From NCBI RefSeq assembly GCF_000175615.1, contig NZ_ACVO01000017.1, forward strand, positions 1 to 64,000: a stretch of 64,000 nucleotides of DNA. Reading direction: 5' to 3'. The DNA is from Rothia mucilaginosa ATCC 25296 (lineage in GTDB: Bacteria; Actinomycetota; Actinomycetes; Actinomycetales; Micrococcaceae). Position numbers and translations under genes: made by a program. The notes below the pieces were generated by a model, which had not been told where the DNA came from, did no database searches, and saw nothing but the letters and a program-made list of their open reading frames with translations. Every line of letters begins with the position of its first letter. The stretch's first letter is position 1. Below, piece by piece: positions 8,070 through 15,366 of the stretch.

Positions 8070-10295
8070 TTACTGGAGGACGTCACCGTCATCAGCACCG
8101 AACTGGTTCGGCTGTACGGGCTGTACGGGCTGGTTGGGCTGTGCAGGCTGCTGAGCAGTCTGACCGGGCTGAACCGGCTGAGCGGGCTGCTCAGTCGGAG
8201 GGATATACGCGGGCATTGCCTTGGTCGGTTCGTTCTCGCCGTAGTTCAGGCCGTGTTGCGGGGTGAACACCTGAGTCGGCGAATCATCACCCGCAGCGTA
8301 GGCGGTGTTCTGCGCCGGGTAGCCCCCCTGTGCCTGGTAACCGGGCTGAGCGGCATAGCCATTCTGAGCAGCGTAGCCGCCCTGTGCCTGGTAGCCGTTC
8401 TGCGCGTCAGCCTGGGTTGCGCCGTAACCGGTCGCAACACCCGCCGCCGCGCCCAGTGCCGCAGCCGAAGCGGCACGACGCTCACGGCCCTTCGCACGAG
8501 CCGCCGCAATCTTCTTGCGGAACAGGAAGAGCAGAATCAGGATGAGCAGTAGCAGACCCACAATAACCGCATCCACGATTACGTCAGTCATGCTCAGACC
8601 GGACACCGGAATAGTCAACGCGTTACCGCTAAACACACCGTTCTCACTCTTGACGCTCAGCTCGCCACCATTGACGGTGAACTGCACACCGGCACGCGCC
8701 AAATCATAGTTGAGGGTGTTCACCTTCTGCTGGTCCAGCGAGGAGAAGGTCGGTGCCTTGAAAGTGAGTTCGTAAGGAACACGGTAGTAGTTACCCAGCT
8801 TCTGAGCGAGCTTAATATCCGGCTTCAGAGTGTAGTCACTGCCGAAGGGGTGGTAGCCACCGGAGCGGGTAACGGTCACCTTCGATTCGGGCAGGTATTC
8901 ATTCAGTCGCTGGTTGAACTCAGCTTCGTCTTTACCGCGAACCTTCACGCTCACGATGGTGGCGTCGCCGTCCTGGCGGACCTCAGTCTCGTCATTGCTA
9001 CCACCAGCAAAAGCATTCTTCAGAGCCTCTTCTGCACCAGCTACGTCAGAGCTCGGGAAGGAGTAGAGGAAACGTGCCTCCATGGAACCGTCCAGGCCCA
9101 GGGAAGTAGCCACCTTCATGCCCTTCATAGCCACCTGCTGCGAAAGGTAACGGCTCAGGTGAAGGACGCTCTTCGAAGAGGAAGAGCCAGAGTTGCCGGT
9201 GTTATCAACCTGATAGCTGTGGCCGGAGCTGTCCTTCAGGATGACTTCCAGGCCGTTGCCTTCCGGAGAACACAGCAGCGAGCAGTCCAGCACGCCCTTC
9301 ATGGTCTTACGCACATAGAAGGTCTTCGACTCTTCCTTGACCTCTCGGGTGTAGCTCAAATCGGTGGTACCTGCACCCAGCAGCTTCTTCAGCTTAGTGT
9401 TCAGGTCGTCCAGGGAGGATGCGCTGAAGGTCAGGGTACGACCCACTTCTTCCTTCGCCGCACTGGTAGAAGCAGATGGAGCCATGTAGGTTGCCTGGGA
9501 AGACTCCAGACCCTTCTTCAGCTCGGAGCCTTCAGGCTTGACCTGGTTCAGGTAGGCGTCGATCGCAGCAGCGGTCTCCGAGTTCATGATGTCCTTCGCT
9601 ACGAAGGAGGCAGTAGCAGAGTAGCCACCGTCCTTTTCCTGAAGCTCAAGAACCATCGCCTTGAATCCACGGTCCTGCACGTCCTTCGCAGAGATAGTGG
9701 AACCGCCGGAATTCTTTACTTCCTTCTCGCCAAACTTCACAGTGGTTTCGCTGCCGCTGCTGTTGAACACACTGTTCTTGTTGGAGGATTCAATCACGCC
9801 ATCAACAACAAGAGCTTCGGGGACCCAATCCAGCAGCTCCTTCGAGCTGAAGTTTTCCTTCACCTGGATACCCTGCACCAGGCCCTGCTCGGTATTGAGA
9901 ATAGTGACGGTAGGCTCGGTCTTGGAACCAGCAGCCTTCAGGATAGAAGCAACCTTGTTACGGTACTCATCCACAGAGGAGAAGGGAATGGTGAAGGTCG
10001 CACGTGCCTTGTCACCCTCAGACTGAATACCACCGTATTCCAGGCCCTCGGGCAGGTGCTTACGCACGGACGCATCCAGAGCCTCCGAACCACCCCTAAT
10101 CTTGTCCTTGTTGTCCTTGAGGTTAAAGGAAACCTGCATGGTACGGGTGCCCTTCTCGGCACTCTCAAGGCCCAGCTGAGTCTCAATCTTCGCACCGCAG
10201 GCGCTCAGAATCAGGGCGGCAATGGTCAGCAGAACCGCCAGGAACATCCAGCGCTGACGAGCCGGTGCACTCGGGGCGTGAGTCATTGCGTGCAT
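8070..10295 (-). CDS. Large predicted lipoprotein with C-terminal TM and Gln/Pro-rich tail
   Basis: Function not recognised. The 741-residue protein has a signal peptide with lipobox L30-S31-A32-C33, then a large Ser/Lys-rich extracellular region (about residues 34-600) of mixed alpha/beta character. A single transmembrane helix follows (VIVDAVIVGLLLLILILLFLF, about 588-608), a basic stop-transfer segment (RKKIAAARAKGRERR), and a cytoplasmic low-complexity tail with GYxAQ-type repeats and QPxQPxQP runs. A GGGAG site six bases before the ATG at 10295 supports this start, one base beyond the stop codon of the upstream gene, so the two are probably translationally coupled. The tail could be a protein-binding scaffold. 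A lipobox plus a C-terminal TM helix is unusual; the signal may instead act as a plain anchor. Confidence 0.75.
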   Translation of the reverse strand: MHAMTHAPSAPARQRWMFLAVLLTIAALILSACGAKIETQLGLESAEKGTRTMQVSFNLKDNKDKIRGGSEALDASVRKHLPEGLEYGGIQSEGDKARATFTIPFSSVDEYRNKVASILKAAGSKTEPTVTILNTEQGLVQGIQVKENFSSKELLDWVPEALVVDGVIESSNKNSVFNSSGSETTVKFGEKEVKNSGGSTISAKDVQDRGFKAMVLELQEKDGGYSATASFVAKDIMNSETAAAIDAYLNQVKPEGSELKKGLESSQATYMAPSASTSAAKEEVGRTLTFSASSLDDLNTKLKKLLGAGTTDLSYTREVKEESKTFYVRKTMKGVLDCSLLCSPEGNGLEVILKDSSGHSYQVDNTGNSGSSSSKSVLHLSRYLSQQVAMKGMKVATSLGLDGSMEARFLYSFPSSDVAGAEEALKNAFAGGSNDETEVRQDGDATIVSVKVRGKDEAEFNQRLNEYLPESKVTVTRSGGYHPFGSDYTLKPDIKLAQKLGNYYRVPYELTFKAPTFSSLDQQKVNTLNYDLARAGVQFTVNGGELSVKSENGVFSGNALTIPVSGLSMTDVIVDAVIVGLLLLILILLFLFRKKIAAARAKGRERRAASAAALGAAAGVATGYGATQADAQNGYQAQGGYAAQNGYAAQPGYQAQGGYPAQNTAYAAGDDSPTQVFTPQHGLNYGENEPTKAMPAYIPPTEQPAQPVQPGQTAQQPAQPNQPVQPVQPNQFGADDGDVLQ

Positions 10296-10296
10296 A

Positions 10297-11415
10297 CTAG
10301 GCTCCCATCAGGCGAATAGCCACGTAGTAAACAATCATGGAGGCAAAAACCCAAGCAGTGCTCAACGCTGCATGCATGATAATCGGGGACTTCTCGAAGC
10401 GGCCCAGACGGTTCAGACCCAGGTAGGTGAGCGCCTCGCCCGAGAACACGGCGAAAGCAAGCACCAGGCCCATGAGCATGGTCAGGAAGAACGCCCCGCC
10501 ACCGCTACGGGTGAGGCTCAAGAAGAAGATGAGCAGGTTCAGCACCAGGAACGAAGGAATCAGCGCCAAAGAAGACACCGACACCGCGTGCATGCTCGCG
10601 GTGAAGGATGCCGGAGCCTTGCCAATGCGCGCGGTCAGCTGCAGCTGCACACCGCGCAGAACCTGCACACCAAAGATGGCGAGAGCCATCAGCACGTACG
10701 CCAGAATCATGCGTCCGGTCGGTACAGCCTGTGCGGCGTAGGCACCACCGTAGGCGGCACCACTTCGGCCACCAAACATGTATCCCAACATGGACATCAT
10801 GACAACCGCCGCCAGAATTACCAGCCGGCTGAAGAAGAACGCGCCCGCCAGCGCCTGCAGAGTCGTGGGAACAATCCAACCCCACACACCTGCGGAAGAG
10901 ATGCGGGCGTGCGCGGTCGCCGGGTTGCTGGAGAAAACGTCCAGGAACGCGTTCCAGGTAGCACCCAGCGCCTTCACTGCCGGATGCGGTGCGCTCGGCG
11001 CATAGGTTGCCTGGCCGGGCTGACCCGGCTGAGCGGCACCCGGCTGAGCGGTACCAGGCTGAGGTGCATCGAGCTGGGGTGCGGCGGCAGGCTGACCGGG
11101 CTGCGCGGGGGCTGCCTGAGCCTCAGCATTCGGCTGTGCATTAGCGTTTACTTGAGCGGGCTGAGGCGCCTGCTGAGGCTGAACGGGCTGCTGCGGTGCT
11201 ACCGGCGCGGCAGGCTGAGCAGCATTACCCTGCTGGCTCGGCTGCACGGGCTGACTCGACTGCATGGGCTGGCTCGGCTGGGCAGCCTGAGTTGCGTTAC
11301 CCGGCTGAGCAGCCTGACCCGGAAGCGAAGCATCCTGCGCGGGGTGTGCGCCGGCGTCGTAGCCGTAGCCGCCGGCTGCACCCTGCGACGGGTTGTTGGG
11401 AGTGTTCTCCGACAT
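10297..11415 (-). CDS. Multi-pass membrane protein with Ala/Gln/Pro-rich N terminus
   Basis: Function not recognised. The 372-residue protein starts MSENTPNNPSQ, chosen because AGAGGA lies five to six bases upstream of the ATG at 11415; the frame is open 32 codons further but those look unlike protein start. Residues 1-165 are disordered, rich in Q, A, P and G. Residues 190-372 hold about five hydrophobic helices (TTLQALAGAFFFSRLVILAAVVMMSML, MILAYVLMALAIFGV, LALIPSFLVLNLLIFFLSL, FFLTMLMGLVLAFAVFSGEALTYL, STAWVFASMIVYYVAIRLM), a layout seen in Yip1-like proteins. It is the first gene of a coupled pair with the lipoprotein at 8070-10295; both have Gln/Pro-rich cytoplasmic tails, suggesting a joint membrane complex. 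Confidence 0.75.
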   Translation of the reverse strand: MSENTPNNPSQGAAGGYGYDAGAHPAQDASLPGQAAQPGNATQAAQPSQPMQSSQPVQPSQQGNAAQPAAPVAPQQPVQPQQAPQPAQVNANAQPNAEAQAAPAQPGQPAAAPQLDAPQPGTAQPGAAQPGQPGQATYAPSAPHPAVKALGATWNAFLDVFSSNPATAHARISSAGVWGWIVPTTLQALAGAFFFSRLVILAAVVMMSMLGYMFGGRSGAAYGGAYAAQAVPTGRMILAYVLMALAIFGVQVLRGVQLQLTARIGKAPASFTASMHAVSVSSLALIPSFLVLNLLIFFLSLTRSGGGAFFLTMLMGLVLAFAVFSGEALTYLGLNRLGRFEKSPIIMHAALSTAWVFASMIVYYVAIRLMGA

Positions 11416-11644
11416 TGAGATCCTCTCGTATGGTGTGTGGAAGCAACACCTACCGGCTGAATCGGCATCTACCGGCGGCATCACACTGTCTTTCGTGACA
11501 AGACTCTTCAACCCTACCGTATTGAACGCTATGGTGCGTCTTCGTTCGTCATTTACTCATTTTCATCACCGTTGATGCATTCCATGAACAAAAATAGGCA
11601 CCCTGAGTGCACGACAAAAGAGCACGAAAAGAGGGCACGAAAAA

Positions 11645-11685
11645 GCCCCGCCCGCCGACAAGTGGGTGAAGTCGACGGGCGGGGC
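11645..11685 (-). terminator. Terminator downstream of the CAU tRNA
   Basis: A 15-base arm (GCCCCGCCCGCCGAC) pairs with GTCGACGGGCGGGGC with one G-T-type mismatch. On the minus strand it is followed by a run of T (TTTTT), so it is a classical intrinsic terminator immediately after the tRNA. Confidence 0.8.
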
Positions 11686-11687
11686 CG

Positions 11688-11761
<74 letters not shown>

Positions 11762-11876
11762 ATCCGGTGCAGTGACGGCACGCTATGGGTGCCAGCACCA
11801 TCCTCTAGAGTACCTGAACGGCGGCTGAGAACGAAAAACACTCTACTCCTACTCAACGCTCAGAATCTAGAGAAGC

Positions 11877-13082
11877 TTAGCGGCGCGAATCCAGGTAGCG
11901 CTGGTACGGAGCGTCACTCACGTACAGCTCCTCGAAGGTGCGCCAGGTGTTCTCAGCACTGTGGAAGCCCACGATACGGCGGGACTCGCGGCCCATCTGC
12001 TCGCGCTCAGCGGCGGGCAGGGAGAGCACCGCCTCCAGCTTCTTCGCCAAATCCTGAGCGTTATTGGGTTCGAAGAGGTAGCCGTTCACACCGTCCTCCA
12101 CCAGGTGCGGCAGAGCCAGCGCGTTCGCGAGCACCACGGGGGTGGAGGCGCTCATCGCCTCCAGGGAAACCAGGGACTGCAGCTCGGCGGTACCGGGCTG
12201 GCAGAACACGTCAGCCATCTGGTACACCTCGGGCAGATGCTCATCCGGAACGAAGCCACGGAAAATCACACGGTCGGACACGCCGCAATCGTGTGCCTTC
12301 TGCTCGAGAGCCTCACGCAGCTCGCCGCCACCGGCAATATCCAGCACCACGTGCTCGAGGGTATCGGGCAGCAGGGAGAGTGCCTCGATGAGCACGTCCA
12401 CGTTCTTCTCTTCGGCAAGGCGACCCACGAAGGCAATACGCAGCTCACCGGGAACCTTACCGGCGTCCGCTCCCTCAGGCAACTCGTAGTCGCTGATTTC
12501 AATACCGTTAGAAACCGGCATGACGGGGCGGTCAAAATGACCCAGGTCGCGCATCGCATCCGCACCGATCTGGGTGGGGGTGGTAACGACCGCAGTCTTG
12601 GAGAAGCAGAAACGCATGTCCTTCCAGGTGACCTTCTCAATCACACGCTTCACGGGATCGGGGAAGGGCAGGAACGGGTCAAGGTTCGCCGGCATGAAGT
12701 GGTTCGTTGCGATGACACGGATACCGCGGCGCTTCGCCTGGAAAATCAGGGCTCGGCCAATAATGTAGTGGCACTGCACGTGCACCACGTCCGGGCGCAC
12801 CTCGTCAAGGATTGCACCAACCTCGGACCAAATCTCCCAGGGGATGCAGATGCGGTTCGTCTCGTGGGTCGGAGGCAGGTGCGAACGCAGACGATGCTCA
12901 ACAATGCCGCCCTCTACTTCGGTGCGGTAGCTGGGGCCGGGGATGGGGCTGGCGGCGACTACGTGCACGGAGTGGCCTCGCTTGAGCATGGAGGTGGCGA
13001 GGCGGTGACCGAATTGTGCTGCACCGTTGATGTCCGGCGGGTAGGTTTCTGCGCCAATCAGAATCGTCTTTGCCTGTTCCAT
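11877..13082 (-). CDS. GT4-family glycosyltransferase
   Basis: A 401-residue GT-B fold enzyme, probably moving a hexose from a nucleotide sugar to a lipid or glycan acceptor on the cytoplasmic side of the membrane. The N-terminal domain has YPPDINGAAQFGHRLA (the usual PPxxGG-type acceptor loop) and VVHVQCHYIIGRAL. The C-terminal donor domain has VSNGIEISDY, FVGRLAEEKNVDVLIEAL and an EX7E motif in TAELQSLVSLEAM. The start at 13082 is preferred because AGGAG lies seven bases upstream; an in-frame ATG at 13097 overlaps that site. No clustered pathway genes identify the substrate; PimB-like or glycolipid synthases are candidates. It follows a tRNA and appears to be monocistronic. Confidence 0.85.
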   Translation of the reverse strand: MEQAKTILIGAETYPPDINGAAQFGHRLATSMLKRGHSVHVVAASPIPGPSYRTEVEGGIVEHRLRSHLPPTHETNRICIPWEIWSEVGAILDEVRPDVVHVQCHYIIGRALIFQAKRRGIRVIATNHFMPANLDPFLPFPDPVKRVIEKVTWKDMRFCFSKTAVVTTPTQIGADAMRDLGHFDRPVMPVSNGIEISDYELPEGADAGKVPGELRIAFVGRLAEEKNVDVLIEALSLLPDTLEHVVLDIAGGGELREALEQKAHDCGVSDRVIFRGFVPDEHLPEVYQMADVFCQPGTAELQSLVSLEAMSASTPVVLANALALPHLVEDGVNGYLFEPNNAQDLAKKLEAVLSLPAAEREQMGRESRRIVGFHSAENTWRTFEELYVSDAPYQRYLDSRR

Positions 13083-13318
13083 GACGGGGCTCCTCATCGG
13101 GGTGTAGTGTGTCGGTGACTTTGGGGTTTCGGGTGCGACGGTGCGCCGCTTCTACCTCTGTCTGCCGCGTGCACCGGGTGGGTCCAGTACGTACAGCACT
13201 TGTCTATTCTACCTGTGAGCTGCGTCCTTCTCCGACTTATGGCGGGCGGCTTTGGCTGGGAGTTACCTCTAAACCTCCCGTTGAAACAGAAGCCAGCAGC
13301 CTGCCTGTAGACACACAA

Positions 13319-13344
13319 ACGCCCCGATACGAATATCGGGGCGT
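13319..13344. terminator. Perfect hairpin terminator downstream of the holin-like gene
   Basis: An 11-bp perfect stem (ACGCCCCGATA / TATCGGGGCGT) with a CGAA loop. It is followed by TTTT on the plus strand and preceded by A-rich sequence, so it can work in both directions. It lies after the holin-like gene on the minus strand. Confidence 0.75.
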
Positions 13345-13408
13345 TTTGATGCTTGGCGTTAAACCTGTACCGGTTTTAGCGGCGGCTAGGTTTAGCGGCG
13401 AACAGTGT

Positions 13409-14281
13409 TTAGCGGCGAACCAGGCGGTTCAGGAAGTGCAGGACGGTTGCAATGGATGCGCCCAGTGCTGCGAAGGACTTCCAGCGTGCCTGCAGAACCT
13501 CGGGCTTGCGCACGTTCTCTGCCAGGCCGCGGCCGGTAGCTGCTGCACCTGCGGCAACCTCGGAGGGCACTGCCTTGAGAGCGTCCAGAGCCTGCTGGGT
13601 GTTGTTCTGAACGTCGCCGGTGTAGGACTGCAGGTCATCGCGCAGGGCTGCCAGGTGCTGGCGGCGTTCTGCGGTGCGCTGCTTGAGCTCTTCGAAGGTC
13701 GGCGGCTTGGGCTCTTCCTCGCCGCGTGCCTTGCGCTCTTCAGCTTCCTGACGTGCGCGTTCTGCTGCTTCTTCAGCTTCCTTAGCCTTCTGCTCTGCAC
13801 GCTCTGCCTGTTCCTTCTTCAGGCGCTCAGCGGACATGGCGGTACCTTCCTTGAGTACGCCGAGGTCGAAGAGCAGACCGAAGATTGCGGATTCGGGCTT
13901 GAACGGCAGCTGTGCCTTGACCTTCTTCAGACCGACCAGGGCGCAGATTGCCAGGACGATGAGGAAGATGAGGGCGAAGACCAGCGCGGATGCCCAGTAG
14001 GGCATGACGGTGCCGAGGCCGAGGATTGCTGCGGCGACCAGCGCAATGATCAGGAACAGACCGAAGACTGCTGCGACGCCGAAGAAGGCTGCACCCTTAC
14101 CAACGGCGATGCCCTTGGTCTTCAGCTCGTGCTTTGCAATCTGGATTTCGTCCTTGACCTGGCTGGGTCCGAGGGTCTTGAAGGTTTTGCCAGCGTCGAT
14201 GATGTTCGCGACGCCGGACTTAATCCCGCTGATGCCAGCAAAGAAACGCTTAGGTGCCTTGGGATTAGTAGTAGTGGTCAT
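13409..14281 (-). CDS. Holin-X-like two-TM membrane protein with coiled coil
   Basis: A 290-residue membrane protein. Residues ~65-90 and ~95-118 form a tight pair of transmembrane helices (GAAFFGVAAVFGLFLIIALVAAAILG and ASALVFALIFLIVLAICALVGL), the pattern of the actinobacterial phage-holin-3/Holin-X family. An Ala/Glu/Lys-rich coiled coil (about 150-190), a second helical segment and a short C-terminal hydrophobic stretch (ALGASIATVLHFLNRLV) follow. The ATG at 14281 has AGAGG six bases upstream; a GTG two codons earlier is less likely. No phage genes are nearby, so a housekeeping membrane or cell-envelope role is more likely than lysis. The true function is unknown. Confidence 0.75.
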   Translation of the reverse strand: MTTTTNPKAPKRFFAGISGIKSGVANIIDAGKTFKTLGPSQVKDEIQIAKHELKTKGIAVGKGAAFFGVAAVFGLFLIIALVAAAILGLGTVMPYWASALVFALIFLIVLAICALVGLKKVKAQLPFKPESAIFGLLFDLGVLKEGTAMSAERLKKEQAERAEQKAKEAEEAAERARQEAEERKARGEEEPKPPTFEELKQRTAERRQHLAALRDDLQSYTGDVQNNTQQALDALKAVPSEVAAGAAATGRGLAENVRKPEVLQARWKSFAALGASIATVLHFLNRLVRR

Positions 14282-14613
14282 GACCACCTCTCCGTGACGT
14301 GTTTTTGGAGGCTTCTTTTTCGCACTCCACCTCCTATAGTTTAGCCCCTTATGATACCTCCGCGTGACCGTTTGGGTGGGGGTTTGCGCTATCTCTTCAG
14401 GTATTTTCGACTTTCTGAAGGCTGCATTGAGCTGCAGGCGTAGCTTTCTGGGTTTGGTTGCGCCTGTGGATTTGCTCTGGAGTAGGCGTAAGAGGATGCC
14501 GATGCGCCGCTCCCCCGCTACGCGCCGAGTGGGCGTGTGGCGTGTGTGGGCAGAGAACTTCTCTGTGCGTTAGATTTCACATTTTTACAGGGTACATTTT
14601 TGCAGGGTGAAGT

Positions 14614-15016
14614 ATCTTTGCCTCGCCGGGGGGCGCAAGCCCGAGGGGTTGCTGGTTCACGACTTGGGGAGAACGTTCCGACTGGACTCGATACAGCGGG
14701 GTGACGGTTTTTCCGAGCGCGCGAGGAACCAAAAATCTTTGCCTCGCCGAGGGCGTAAGCCCGAGTGGTTACTGATTCATGACTTGGAGAGAACGTTCTG
14801 ACTGGACTCGAACCAGCGAGGCGAAGATTTTCCGAGCGCGCGAGGAAGTAAAAAACCGTTATCCCGCCGAGGGCGTAAGCCCGAGGGGTTACTGGTTCAC
14901 GGTTGGTTCACGGTTTGGAGAGAACGTTCCGTCTGGACTCGAACCAGACGGAACCCGAAGGGAGCGCCCCAGCGCTCACGTAGGGTGGAGTGGTTACTGG
15001 TTCGAGCCAGAGGAAC
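14614..15016. repeat. Tandem array of ~120-bp units containing tRNA T-arm-like sequence
   Basis: Three units start near 14614, 14735 and 14855 (periods 121 and 120). Shared blocks are a GGGCG[CT]AAGCCCGAG segment, GGTT[GA]CTG[GA]TTCA, GAGAACGTTC, and TCTGGACTCGA or GACTGGACTCGAACCAG. The last two blocks match the T arm of tRNA-Asn at 15067-15139, one in sense and one in antisense, so each unit can fold as a large hairpin. Unit 3 has an extended perfect stem TTCCGTCTGG/CCAGACGGAA around a T-loop-like ACTCGAA. A further sense T-arm copy lies at 14990-15012. Confidence 0.75.
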
Positions 15017-15018
15017 GT

Positions 15019-15063
15019 ATATAGCAGGAGCCCCGGAACTTCGTTCCGGGGCTCCTGCTATAT
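15019..15063. terminator. Perfect 21-bp inverted repeat beside tRNA-Asn
   Basis: Arms 15019-15039 and 15043-15063 are perfectly complementary with a TTC loop (core GCAGGAGCCCCGGAAC). It lies just downstream of tRNA-Asn on the minus strand and may end its transcript, although no long U tract follows on that strand. Confidence 0.65.
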
Positions 15064-15066
15064 TTG

Positions 15067-15139
15067 CTCCCCCGACTGGACTCGAACCAGTAACCCTTCG
15101 ATTAACAGTCGAATGCTCTGCCAATTGAGCTACGGGGGA
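15067..15139 (-). tRNA. tRNA-Asn (GUU)
   Basis: Minus-strand cloverleaf with acceptor TCCCCCG/CGGGGGA, D arm GCTCAATTGGCAGAGC, anticodon arm TTCGA-CTGTTAA-TCGAA (anticodon GTT) and T arm ACTGG-TTCGAGT-CCAGT. The discriminator base is G and CCA is not encoded. Its T arm is the source-like sequence for the neighbouring repeats. Confidence 0.95.
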
Positions 15140-15297
15140 TTATTTTGTTTTCGTTGCTGGTTTCCCTTGCAACGAGTAATAACTATACCGGGGCTGTTTG
15201 GGCTCCGCAACTTGAAATGCTATGAAGTGCATCACTTTTGGGGTGTGTGGTTGGCTGTGTGGCTGGATTGGGTGGTGCAGGCTCCGGCGAACCCGCG

Positions 15298-15352
15298 GTA
15301 TTCCCCGGCAACCTGCAGAACACAGGACATTCGGCAGGTAGCCGGGGTATTC
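15298..15352 (-). terminator. Terminator-like hairpin after dnaG
   Basis: Imperfect 19-bp arms sharing CCCCGGC and ACCTGC lie within 70 bases downstream of the dnaG stop codon on the minus strand. Confidence 0.5.
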
Positions 15353-15366
15353 ACAAGGAACCGTAC

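Noticed and set aside
13409..14281. Phage holin from a prophage
   Set aside because: No capsid, tail, integrase or lysin genes lie nearby; the two-TM holin-like family is common in actinobacterial chromosomes.
14364..14573. Plus-strand ORF of 69 codons upstream of the T-arm array
   Set aside because: No start signal, no domain and Arg/Trp-rich chance-like composition; probably non-coding.
14614..15016. CRISPR array
   Set aside because: Only three long ~120-bp units with internal similarity throughout, without short direct repeats and unique spacers, and no cas genes.
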